Part shown: positions 16,916 to 26,163 of the stretch, in pieces
How positions within the stretch are numbered: the first letter of the stretch is position 1
Layout: every line of letters begins with the position of its first letter
Assembly (NCBI GenBank): GCA_014377445.1
Contig: JACMPP010000097.1
Span: forward strand, 1-64,000
Direction of reading: 5' to 3'
DNA: 64,000 bases
DNA from: Oligoflexus sp.
GTDB lineage: Bacteria > Bdellovibrionota_B > Oligoflexia > Oligoflexales > Oligoflexaceae
The notes under the pieces: model-generated
The model's input: only the letters and a program-made list of their open reading frames with translations
Databases searched by the model: none
Told to the model about the DNA's origin: nothing
Made by a program: the position numbers and the translations under genes

Positions 16916-17242
16916 GCCCCGGCCTTTGCATCTGCCAAGTACTGAATAGTTACTTGTCTAAAATGATTGTGCATTTTACCTTGAGATATACTCTTTAATA
17001 TACCTTTTATGTCGTAATGACATTATATAATTGCATCCAGAGAGGTATTTTCGTCAAGACTGAGTGGTATGGGAACACGACGATGATGCTAGGTGGAAGG
17101 AATGTACTTGCGATAGAAACGGAGCGGCTAATCTGCAGCTTTTGAAAATTCTGTTTCGCCATACTTTGCTGCCATAGGTACGGCGTTCCTATCGGTATGC
17201 CGCGAATCTCGGCTAAGCTCTGTTAGGTCAACGCCTTGCTTC
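16916..17242. other. A/T-rich non-coding stretch in the IS-debris zone
   Basis: About 330 bases between the inverted repeat and the next transposase fragment. No credible reading frame, RNA gene or terminator was seen. Composition is more A/T-rich than the flanking housekeeping regions. Confidence 0.5.
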
Positions 17243-18225
17243 ATGAGTTCTACAACTCGCATTCAGCGCGAGCCTTTGGAAGGACGGAAGCTACTCAAGC
17301 CCATCCCCTCCGATACTTCGACCATGATTATTTCCATTCTTTTGATCGTTAATGCGCGTATATCTTTTCGCGCTGTCCCTCGAGTCCTTTCCTGTCCTGG
17401 CTTTGAGGGTTGGATTCCTCATTTCAGCTCGACAATTAACTGGGTCTGCCGGGTGGGGTTGGCCTCGCTTCGATACATGAAGGCCCCCAAAGAGGATTGG
17501 ATTGCCATCATAGATATGACTCTGGTATCGCATACAAAAAGGCTTTGGTCGTCTTAAGGCTTCCTCTGGCGATCTACCTTAAGCGAGAAGGCTCGGTCAC
17601 ACTTGAAGATGTGACTTGTGCTGGAATAGTCGTGAGAGGATCACGGAAGAGTGAGGACGTAGCCGAAGCCCTGCATGGCTTATTGGGCGATGAACCTCAT
17701 CTGAAAGCCATCATGAAAGATGGGGGCTATGACCTCGCCAAAGGCGTTCGACTCTGGAAAGCTGAGGCCAAGCGAAAAGATATTGCCGTCATCAGCGACA
17801 TCATTCATGAGGCTTCAAATGCCTTGAAAGAGGATTTTATAAACAAAAAATCGTTCCAGCAGCTTACGAGAAAGTTAAAAAATAATGCGACTAAAATCTA
17901 TCAGTCACCTCTCGCATACCTTGCTCCGCTCAAGCTTCGGCCAAAGGGAAGATTCATGGGAATATCGCGTTTGGGACGGTGGCTCGAAAAAATTCAAGAG
18001 TTGATAGGCGGCGCAGGCCGGGCGGAGAAAGGATCTCTGGCTTCTGACCTTAGAAAATTGTTTGGCGGCCTTACATACATCACAGGTGGACTATGCAAAA
18101 GATCAGTGATCTTAGCCGAGATGATGGATCTTCTAAAGGTCAAGGGACTCAATCGAGTGACCGGACATTTTCCCTCTGTTTTAAGTACGGGACATTATCC
18201 CTCTGTATCTTCAGGCATGTTGTAG
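17243..18225 (+). pseudogene. broken DDE-type transposase gene (family not recognised)
   Basis: Two overlapping frames join into one ~325-residue product. Frame one (17243-17557) ends after DWIAIIDMTLVSHTK. The second (from about 17535) continues KALVVLRLPLAIYLKREG, then VTLEDVTCAGIV, MKDGGYDLAKGVRLW, ISDIIHEASNAL and LRPKGRFMGISRLGRW. Acidic residues in IDMT, MKDGGYD and ISDI are plausible catalytic positions of an RNase-H-like transposase. The shift occurs at ACAAAAAGG, so it is either a one-base indel or a frameshift window. Its location among other IS fragments and the lack of terminal repeats upstream favour a decayed element. The IS family could not be named. Confidence 0.55.
18163..18206 (+). 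repeat. two 17-bp direct repeats, IS-end-like
   Basis: GGACATTTTCCCTCTGT (18163-18179) and GGACATTATCCCTCTGT (18190-18206) differ at one base and are 27 bases apart. They resemble the multiple GGACATTTTC-type repeats found at the ends of IS21-family elements, but no istA/istB genes are present. They overlap the 3' end of the broken transposase frame. Confidence 0.55.
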
Positions 18226-18365
18226 AACTTTACCCGAAAATGGAGCTTAAAAGCGACCCGAACCGGCTTCCAATGCGTTAATATTTCTATACATTTTAAA
18301 TTTCCTTGCCAATGAACTTAATTTTCTTAGAAAAATGACGAAGCTGGGTTCATGCGAGGGAAGCC

Positions 18366-21300
18366 ATGCACAAGCATCTGCGAGTCTTTTTAGGTCTGAT
18401 CATCCTGCTCTTCGCTTGTCAGGACAAGCTCGAGTACGAAGTCGTCGATTTAAATCGGCCTCAGGCTGAATTCGCGATTCAAAGCGAAGCGAATCTGGTT
18501 ATCAACAGTGACTACACCGTAGTTTGGGCAGAAGTGCCCAAAGCCAAGAGCTACTCGGTGAGCATCGCCAGCGATCCCGAGTGCACCCAAGAAATTCTCC
18601 GTAAAGACGGCATCACCACCACCAGTCTTACGCTGAGCTCTTTGAACGACGGGACATACTACATCTGTGTTTTTGCGACTATTCGAAAAAAGATAGTCCC
18701 GGCTCTCAACAATGGGATCTTGCTGTCCATCGATCGCATCCGCCCGGTCGTGCAGACGACTTCAGAGGTAAAAGTCTATGCCTTGCCCTTCGATCCGGAA
18801 ATGGCAATCATCGATACGTCTCATGTTTCCATGGTCTGGTCGCAAACGGCTGGCAGAGGCAAGATAAGTTTTGCTGACTCTCATTCGAATCATCCTCAAA
18901 TAAGTGCGGATCAGATCGGAGCCTATACAGCATCTGCTGAAATTATCGATGAAGCTGGCAACCGTACAACGCAGAATTTTCAATTTATTTGGGACCCGAG
19001 CCTACCCATTTTCCGAAGCTTTGCCTTCCTGGACGCTGCCAGTGATGGGTACATCAACGCGCAGGATAGTCTGATGGCCGAGGCTCCAGTCGGTGAGCTT
19101 TCCGCTGCCGCTTTCGAAAGTGCTGCCTATGTCGTCGTGGAAGCTTCCACAGCCTGTACGAAAGATCTTAGCTACAGCAAAGGTGCTCCGACAATCTTGG
19201 CTTTCACCTCAGGCATCGATGGGACGAGAAAGGTCTGTATCTTATTAAAGGCAGCCTCTGGACTTGTGACCGTCGCTTCCAGTGGGCCTCTGATCGTGGA
19301 TCGCGTGTCGCCTGTCTTCAGCTCCATTCCGCTTGCTGGGGAGGCGACAGATGGCAATATATCGATTGCTGAGCATGCGCAGACCGGTCCTATCGTTGGC
19401 AAGCTCGTCGCTCAAGATGCGGCCCTCATTGAATACGCATTGACGACAGAAGGAACGTCCTGCGGAGGTCCACTGGCTTATGTCTCCACTATTCCTAAAA
19501 GTGATGACGCTCGCCTGACAACTCGTGCTGCCTATCGCATTTGTCTCCGGCTCACCGATGCGGCTCAGAATCTACCGACTTATGGCCTAAGCCCCCTGTT
19601 TACCTACAATAGTGTTCTGCCTACTTTTGGATCGCTTGCTAAAACAGCTGAGGGACTGGACGGTTATGTCGGTAACATTGAGAAAAATGCAGTCCAGGCA
19701 CTTTGGACGCTAAGCGCATTTGGCTCCAACACTACGACCTATACAATTCCTCTCAACGATGCGGGCAACGCCCTCGTCTGTGACGGGTCGAAAAATTATG
19801 ACCAGACTTCCATAGCCACGGCTCTCGCTCTTCCTAGCGATGGCAGCTGGGCGATCTGTGTGAAGCTGGATGCTGGGTTAGGAGCTGTGACCTACGGAAA
19901 ATCTGAGCTGATCATCCGTGATACGGTAGCGCCTAGTTTCACGTCCCTCGTCAATGCCTCTGCAGCCAGTGACGGCTATCTGAATGAAGCCGAACGCCTC
20001 TTGGTCTCTCCCGCCTGGACGCTGACGGCCTCAGGTCATTCCTCGGCGCTCTACACTTTGCCCCTTGCCGATGCCACGAACACGGTCGTCTGCGATGCTG
20101 CTCAAATCTACAATCAGGCTACCGTACCGTCGCCTTCTACTTTCACTGTCGATGGAAGTTTTATCATCTGTGTGCAGCTGAGAGATCTGGCCTCGAATGT
20201 GACCCATGGAAAGTCTCAGACCCTTATCCGCGATACGATTGTGCCCGTCTTTACGTCCCTGGCCGCTATCAACGAAGCCAGTGACCTTTACATCAATAAT
20301 GCGGAGAAGAATTCAAGTGCTCTACTCTTCAGCTTGAGCGCTTCAGGATTTGTGAGCAGCGCCTTTAGTCTGCCGCAAAACAATAGTGGTAGTAGCCTTG
20401 TCTGCGATAGCAGCCTGGTTTATAGCGAGTCGAGTCTTCCGCTTATATCGTCTTTGACCACGGATGGTGCGTATGCAATCTGTGTGAAACTCACCGATGT
20501 TGCCGCTAACGTAACTTATGGCAAATCTGCCTCCGTTATACGCGATCTTGTGGCACCGATCATTACCTCGGTGCTGGGGGCAAATGAAGCGACGGATGGC
20601 TACATAGGGCCTACAGAGATAGCTTCCGTTCGTCCTGCTTGGGTGGTTAATGGCAGCGGTATCGACAATGTGAAATCAACAGCATTGCAATATGATGACG
20701 AATATTTGACTTGCGATGAGACTCAAACTTACTCATTAAATGCCATTCCGCTCATCAATTCTTTTCCTTATGAGGACAGATTTGCAATCTGCGTGAAAGT
20801 CACAGATTCTGCTGGAAACATTGCTTATGCGAAAAGTTCACGAGTATACAAAGACACGACGAATCCTGATATCTACGGAATTTATGTAACGAATGCAGCC
20901 AATGACAGCTACATAAACGATAGTGAGAAACTCCTTATCTCACCCATGTGGAGAACTGGCGCTTATGACGATTCACCTCTCACTTATTTGTACAGCGTTC
21001 CCGTTGAAGATAGTGGCGCTTCGCTGGTCTGTGATGCATCCAAAGTATACAATCTAACAACTATTCCTTCTCCCTCTATTCTCACAGCTGATGGTCTCTA
21101 CCGGTTTTGTGCTTTAGCAACGGATGGTGCGGGCAATAAAGCCTATAAAATTTCGGACCCCGTCACCCGGGATACTGTCTACCCTATCTTGACTTCCTTC
21201 AACGCCGTCGGGGTAGCCAGCGATCTCATCATATCGGTCGACGAAGAGCTCTCGACTGCAGCCGTATACAGCCTCGTCTCATCAGGATCCAATTACGCAC

Positions 21301-24300
21301 CCGTGTTCACCCAAGCGCTCAAGGACAGTCCAAGCGCTATCGCCTGTGATTGGAGACAAAACTACCTCAGCACCACTGTGCCCCTGATCAACAGTATGAC
21401 GACCGATGGTGATTATGCAGTCTGCGTTAAGCTTGAGGATACCGCACATAATCGACTCTATGCCAAGTCTCAGCGGGTCACGCGATCATCAACCGTGGCC
21501 ACGACCAATGGGCCGCTGGTATTCAGCTCCTTAGATCTCATTGGTTCTGCTGCGGATGGCTTCATAAATGCGGCTGAGCGCGCTGCGGCCGCGAGCGACT
21601 TGGGCGGCAATCTTCTCGCCAGTGGGTACACGACGGCTGGCTATGTACTCGTAACCAGTGGTCAGGCCTGTTCTTCGAGCTCTTTGGTTTATGGAGTCAT
21701 GCCCAAGTCGGATTCGAGTGCTCTCTCAGTGGCCGGGTCCTACAAAATTTGTGTCAAGCTCGATAATGGTTCGGGGACGATAACTTATGGATCGTCAGCC
21801 GTCTTAATCTACGATGACAGCCCACCAACTTTCAGCGGAGTAGGGCAAGTATTTTTAAGCTCGAGTGGTACGGATGCGACTGTCTTCTGGCCCGTGGCGA
21901 GCGATAATCTAAGCCTTCGTTCCGATATGAGCTATCAAATTTGCATGAGCACTATAGCGGGTGATTGTGCGGCGAACTTCACCGCCAATTTTAGCGTCGG
22001 TGCCAACCTTTGGGACAAGAAAATTACTGGACTCAGCCCCGGAACGACCTATGAGTTTTTAGTGCGAGCAGTCGACAAAGCCGGCAATCGGAATTCTAAC
22101 ACTAAAGTATTGAATAACGCGGCAGGTCCTACAATTTCCATGTTGAGTGTCGGGCCTAGTCATAGCTGTGCGCTTTTTACCGATACGACTGTTAAATGCT
22201 GGGGATCAAACTATGCCGGACAATTGGGTCAGGGAGTCTATACGGATTTTGAAGGGCCAGCAACTGTCCCGGGTTTAGGCGGAGTTGTATCGGTTAAAGT
22301 AGGGGGTTCTCATACCTGTGTACTCTTGAATAATGGCAATGTCCATTGCTGGGGCCAACACGGTAGCGGGCAGTTGGGTCGAGGAACGCAGTCGTACACT
22401 TATAGTGCATTTATCCGCTTTGCGGTGACGACCAATGCTGTAGCCATTGAACTGTCGAACGATAACAGTTGCGCAATCTTGGCCAATGGCACAGCCCAGT
22501 GTTGGGGAGCAAATTGGTCCGGTCAGGTGGGCGATGGGACGACTGTGGACAAAAATGTTCCCACTCTCGTCTCTGGATTGTCAGGAGTAACTTCCTTGAC
22601 CTCCGCAGACTATCATAGCTGCGCCCTGTTAGGAGACAAAACAATTCGCTGTTGGGGATATAACTATCAGGGCCAGTTAGGCAACGGTACGACGACGAAT
22701 AGTTTGCTCCCAGCCGCGGTTATAGGAATTGGCAACGCTTCCGCAATAAGTTTAGGCAGCAGTTTTAGCTGTGCTCTTTTAGACGATCAAACCGTCAAAT
22801 GCTGGGGCAATAACTCATCCGGTCAGTTAGGCAATAATTCTACAACCAGCTCCTCACTGGCTGTTGCCGTCACGGGCCTATCGACTGTCATGAGTATAGT
22901 TGCTGGAAATAATCTGGCATGTGGGCTGCTCAGCGACCAGACTGTTAAATGCTGGGGTAGTGGTTTTGGCAGTACACCATCGGGCGTTGCGAATTTAAGC
23001 GGCGTGTTGGCCTTTCAGGGAAGTTATGACAGTTTTTGTGCGAGACTCCTCGATTCTACTGCCAAATGCTGGGGAAATAATTCCTCGATGCAGCTTGGTG
23101 ATGGCACGAATACAAGTTCTTACAGTACTGCGGTCGTCGTCGCGGGCCTGACCAATATTATTGGCCTGCCGAACCGATTAAAAAATTACAACTTGAATTG
23201 TTTCATAATATCGGGCCAGAAAGTTCGATGTTTCGGATCCACTTCCAATATGGGAACCAATATCAATGCCTCAGCGCCTTCACAAATCCGAGGCCTTGCC
23301 ACTGTCACATCCATTGCAACGGGAAGCGGTCATGGCTGTGCCCTATTGCAAGATGGAACTGCGAAGTGTTGGGGCAGCAATAGTTACGGGCAATTGGGAA
23401 TCGGGGTGAACGGTAAACTGTTAACAAGCCCAGCTTCGGTAAGAAGCTCATCCACTGACCCAACAGCCCTCGCTAACATAATCCAAGTCGTGAGCGGTGC
23501 GGATCACAGCTGTGCCTTGCTCAGCAACGGAACCGTAGAATGTTGGGGCAATGGTTTATACGGACAACTGGGTGACGGCACGGTCGTTTCCAAAAACAGT
23601 CCAGTCCTGGTAAGCGGTCTCAGTGCTGTGACGCGAATCGCTGCGGGCGCCTATCACAACTGTGCTTTTCTCAACGATCTTACTGTCAAATGCTGGGGAT
23701 ATAACGGGAATGGTCAACTTGGGAATGGGAATACGATTACCCAGTCTGTACCCGACCTAGTACTCGGCTTGAGCAATGTTAGCAAAATTTCTGCTGGATC
23801 CGATCATAGCTGTGCCACTTTGCAAAGTGGCGAAGTAAAATGCTGGGGAGATAACTATTATGGTCAACTTGGTGATGGTAACTCAAGCTCCACCAACACA
23901 CTCAGCCCAAACCTAGCCGTTTTAAATATCTCCAATCCTACTGCCCTTTCCCTCGGTAGCACCCATAGCTGTGCAATATTAAGCAGCGGTGGAGTCAAAT
24001 GCTGGGGATATAACGGAGGCCAAACCACAAACACTCTAGGAGCGGCACTCTCCGAATACATGAGGGAGATTCCAGTGAACGTAAACAATGTTGCCAATGA
24101 GTCTTCGTTAAGTGCCGGCTACAATCACAGCTGCGTCGCCTTGATAGATGGCACCGCCAAGTGCTGGGGAACGAACGACAGTTACCAACTGGGCAATGGC
24201 AGCATCACAGCCTCTTCAGAAACAAACGATGTCCTAGGGCTTAAAAATGTAACAAAAATTGGATCGGGAAATTACTTCAGCTGCGCAGTGCTCAGCGACC

Positions 24301-24380
24301 AGACGGTTCGATGCTGGGGGGCGAACGATAATGGTCAATCGGCGCCTGAGAAGGTTTTGGGTGGTATTCCGGTCTTATGA
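18366..24380 (+). CDS. giant Ig-repeat/RCC1-repeat lipoprotein
   Basis: A 2004-residue exported protein. The signal peptide (HLRVFLGLIILLFAC) ends in a lipobox with Cys at about residue 18. A fibronectin-like segment (about 35-125) precedes nine Ig-like units of ~100 residues (about 214-1155). Each opens with a P-x-F-x-S-x(n)-A-S-D-G-Y-I-like phrase, and most carry a pair of cysteines (VCD... and ICVKL). One FN3 domain follows (about 1157-1255). Fifteen RCC1 repeats fill residues ~1258-2004, each around HSCALL...VKCWG...GQLGNG with a conserved Cys pair; one variant has CFG and one lacks GQLG. Fifteen repeats suggest two seven-bladed propellers. Likely a surface adhesin or binding scaffold; no enzyme motif was seen. 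The start at 18366 fits the signal peptide. Confidence 0.88.
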   Translation: MHKHLRVFLGLIILLFACQDKLEYEVVDLNRPQAEFAIQSEANLVINSDYTVVWAEVPKAKSYSVSIASDPECTQEILRKDGITTTSLTLSSLNDGTYYICVFATIRKKIVPALNNGILLSIDRIRPVVQTTSEVKVYALPFDPEMAIIDTSHVSMVWSQTAGRGKISFADSHSNHPQISADQIGAYTASAEIIDEAGNRTTQNFQFIWDPSLPIFRSFAFLDAASDGYINAQDSLMAEAPVGELSAAAFESAAYVVVEASTACTKDLSYSKGAPTILAFTSGIDGTRKVCILLKAASGLVTVASSGPLIVDRVSPVFSSIPLAGEATDGNISIAEHAQTGPIVGKLVAQDAALIEYALTTEGTSCGGPLAYVSTIPKSDDARLTTRAAYRICLRLTDAAQNLPTYGLSPLFTYNSVLPTFGSLAKTAEGLDGYVGNIEKNAVQALWTLSAFGSNTTTYTIPLNDAGNALVCDGSKNYDQTSIATALALPSDGSWAICVKLDAGLGAVTYGKSELIIRDTVAPSFTSLVNASAASDGYLNEAERLLVSPAWTLTASGHSSALYTLPLADATNTVVCDAAQIYNQATVPSPSTFTVDGSFIICVQLRDLASNVTHGKSQTLIRDTIVPVFTSLAAINEASDLYINNAEKNSSALLFSLSASGFVSSAFSLPQNNSGSSLVCDSSLVYSESSLPLISSLTTDGAYAICVKLTDVAANVTYGKSASVIRDLVAPIITSVLGANEATDGYIGPTEIASVRPAWVVNGSGIDNVKSTALQYDDEYLTCDETQTYSLNAIPLINSFPYEDRFAICVKVTDSAGNIAYAKSSRVYKDTTNPDIYGIYVTNAANDSYINDSEKLLISPMWRTGAYDDSPLTYLYSVPVEDSGASLVCDASKVYNLTTIPSPSILTADGLYRFCALATDGAGNKAYKISDPVTRDTVYPILTSFNAVGVASDLIISVDEELSTAAVYSLVSSGSNYAPVFTQALKDSPSAIACDWRQNYLSTTVPLINSMTTDGDYAVCVKLEDTAHNRLYAKSQRVTRSSTVATTNGPLVFSSLDLIGSAADGFINAAERAAAASDLGGNLLASGYTTAGYVLVTSGQACSSSSLVYGVMPKSDSSALSVAGSYKICVKLDNGSGTITYGSSAVLIYDDSPPTFSGVGQVFLSSSGTDATVFWPVASDNLSLRSDMSYQICMSTIAGDCAANFTANFSVGANLWDKKITGLSPGTTYEFLVRAVDKAGNRNSNTKVLNNAAGPTISMLSVGPSHSCALFTDTTVKCWGSNYAGQLGQGVYTDFEGPATVPGLGGVVSVKVGGSHTCVLLNNGNVHCWGQHGSGQLGRGTQSYTYSAFIRFAVTTNAVAIELSNDNSCAILANGTAQCWGANWSGQVGDGTTVDKNVPTLVSGLSGVTSLTSADYHSCALLGDKTIRCWGYNYQGQLGNGTTTNSLLPAAVIGIGNASAISLGSSFSCALLDDQTVKCWGNNSSGQLGNNSTTSSSLAVAVTGLSTVMSIVAGNNLACGLLSDQTVKCWGSGFGSTPSGVANLSGVLAFQGSYDSFCARLLDSTAKCWGNNSSMQLGDGTNTSSYSTAVVVAGLTNIIGLPNRLKNYNLNCFIISGQKVRCFGSTSNMGTNINASAPSQIRGLATVTSIATGSGHGCALLQDGTAKCWGSNSYGQLGIGVNGKLLTSPASVRSSSTDPTALANIIQVVSGADHSCALLSNGTVECWGNGLYGQLGDGTVVSKNSPVLVSGLSAVTRIAAGAYHNCAFLNDLTVKCWGYNGNGQLGNGNTITQSVPDLVLGLSNVSKISAGSDHSCATLQSGEVKCWGDNYYGQLGDGNSSSTNTLSPNLAVLNISNPTALSLGSTHSCAILSSGGVKCWGYNGGQTTNTLGAALSEYMREIPVNVNNVANESSLSAGYNHSCVALIDGTAKCWGTNDSYQLGNGSITASSETNDVLGLKNVTKIGSGNYFSCAVLSDQTVRCWGANDNGQSAPEKVLGGIPVL

Positions 24381-24559
24381 GGGTCGACTTCACATGGTCG
24401 CCAATGCTTGGGTCGGACCCAATAGAACTCTCATTATAGCCTAGACAGTGTTTTGTTTTTATCCCTAATCATCTCGATGGCTTTGCCAAAAATATTCTAA
24501 AACCTTAATGTTTGCAGGCAGAAAGCCGATGTTCTAGATACGACAAAGGTGGGGATCTC

Positions 24560-26092
24560 ATGATAAAGGCCGTCTCTCTGATCTTGAATGTTACACTCTC
24601 GCTTGGCCTCTTAGGCTGTGAGGGTAATGTTGACCTTGCAGCAGTCAGGAACGCCAATACCAATAAGCAGAGCCCCCTCAAATATCGACCCGGAGCAAAA
24701 ATCGTTGTGGAACCAAAGGAAGGTGAAACAGCAGTAAGCTATCCAGTCAGCCTCCTCGATCCCGCCCTGGTTTGCACCAACGTCACCTTCTATAACAAGG
24801 ACGGCGAAGTCGTGCAGGGAACCCGCATTTGTGATGGATCTCCCCTCTTAGGGTTGGACCCAAATCTTAAAGCCGAAAATATCAAAGCTGGGATAAGCAT
24901 CGGCAAAATTGTAGGGACTCTCAGGGCCAGACCTGAAGACTGCGGTTCTGATGGATCTATGGATTGTGTCGTCATCGGCCCTACGTATGCAGCTGCCATC
25001 ACCTCAAATATTGCTGCGAAGGTGGTATCAGGCCAATCCGTGGCGGGTATCTTAGGTTCGGCTACGCCTCCCCTCCCTAACTGTTCTGCCGACGGTCAGA
25101 CCAACTGCGTGGCGATTTCCAGCTATCCAGCTTTGCAATTATCCCTTCTTACGCCAGGAGTCTTGAAAAGCGGGACAGTGATCAACTCTGTGACAGGAGC
25201 TTATCCGAATGCGACTTATCCCCTGGCAGCAGGCGATGCTTACGTGGATCTTGACGCTGCGACTTTTAATGCCAAGGTGAAGGCTTCTGCCAACTTTGGA
25301 TGGTTTGATAGAAATGGCACTCGCTACAGTGCTGTGGGAGATACGGATATTACATCTGCGAATATAAAATCGGGGATAGATATCTTCAATAGTAACGGTA
25401 ATTTCGGCGGGAACTGCACGGCCGATGGGCAGTTGGGATGTTTGACGAATGGCCCTTATAGGTCCGTGGATACCTCAGCGCTTTCTACCTGGGATATACG
25501 GGCGGGTAAGACGGCAGGTGCGATATCCGGGAGTCTGAGCTTTTATAAAAACTTGGCACAACTTACGACCTTCAACCGGACAACTGGAACCGACTCTAAC
25601 GCCAGTACCACCGTTGCAGACATTTACGATACGATCGATGACTATAATAGTGCCGGAGCGATGCCTAGCCAAGTCCCGACTGGTTTTACGGCGCCTGGCT
25701 CCAACTGGTTACGTGACAGCCTCTCAGACAGCAATGCAAATGGGACCTGTGACGGTAGCGAAGCTTGCGTCTATAAAGATTTGACCACAGGTCTGTTATG
25801 GGCCAAAGATGATACCTCAACCTACACTTGGGAAAATGCGATCAGCTATTGTGCTGGTTTAAATTATGGTAGCTACACGGGCTGGCGCTTACCGACCCAG
25901 AAAGAGCTGACGCAATCTTACATCAATGGGATATGGGCTCAAAATACGCCCCTTAGTTTATCATCTAATTACTATTGGTCGTCCTCAACCCGTTCCAACT
26001 TTACGACCAACGCCTGGGTTGTATACCAGAGCCTTGGAAGTGTGAACTACGCTCCTAACAGCAATTATTTCCGGGTACTTTGTGTTCGATGA
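24560..26092 (+). CDS. DUF1566 (Lcl C-terminal domain) lipoprotein
   Basis: A 510-residue lipoprotein. The start at 24560 is chosen because a lipoprotein signal follows at once (MIKAVSLILNVTLSLGLLGC, lipidated Cys at 20) and AGGTGGGG lies upstream. The middle holds three spaced Cys modules: CGSDGSMDC, CSADGQTNC and CTADGQLGC, each followed by a ~60-residue beta-rich stretch. The C-terminal DUF1566/Lcl domain (about residues 390-510) shows VYKDLTTGLLWAKDD, WRLPTQKEL, YYWSSSTRS and a final FRVLCVR. This domain is related to C-type-lectin-like folds and is common in surface proteins. Same strand as the giant RCC1 lipoprotein 179 bases upstream. Function unknown; adhesion or carbohydrate binding is a guess. 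Confidence 0.87.
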   Translation: MIKAVSLILNVTLSLGLLGCEGNVDLAAVRNANTNKQSPLKYRPGAKIVVEPKEGETAVSYPVSLLDPALVCTNVTFYNKDGEVVQGTRICDGSPLLGLDPNLKAENIKAGISIGKIVGTLRARPEDCGSDGSMDCVVIGPTYAAAITSNIAAKVVSGQSVAGILGSATPPLPNCSADGQTNCVAISSYPALQLSLLTPGVLKSGTVINSVTGAYPNATYPLAAGDAYVDLDAATFNAKVKASANFGWFDRNGTRYSAVGDTDITSANIKSGIDIFNSNGNFGGNCTADGQLGCLTNGPYRSVDTSALSTWDIRAGKTAGAISGSLSFYKNLAQLTTFNRTTGTDSNASTTVADIYDTIDDYNSAGAMPSQVPTGFTAPGSNWLRDSLSDSNANGTCDGSEACVYKDLTTGLLWAKDDTSTYTWENAISYCAGLNYGSYTGWRLPTQKELTQSYINGIWAQNTPLSLSSNYYWSSSTRSNFTTNAWVVYQSLGSVNYAPNSNYFRVLCVR

Positions 26093-26163
26093 GTTGGGCA
26101 CAGTCAGCTCATTTATGTCCTTTCGCAGCAGCGTCTCTATTTGCAAAATAGCATATAAATCCG

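Noticed and set aside
18366-24380. RCC1 repeats as evidence for a guanine-nucleotide exchange factor.
   Set aside because: The protein is an exported lipoprotein with Cys-paired blades; there is no reason to expect a Ran-like partner outside the cell.
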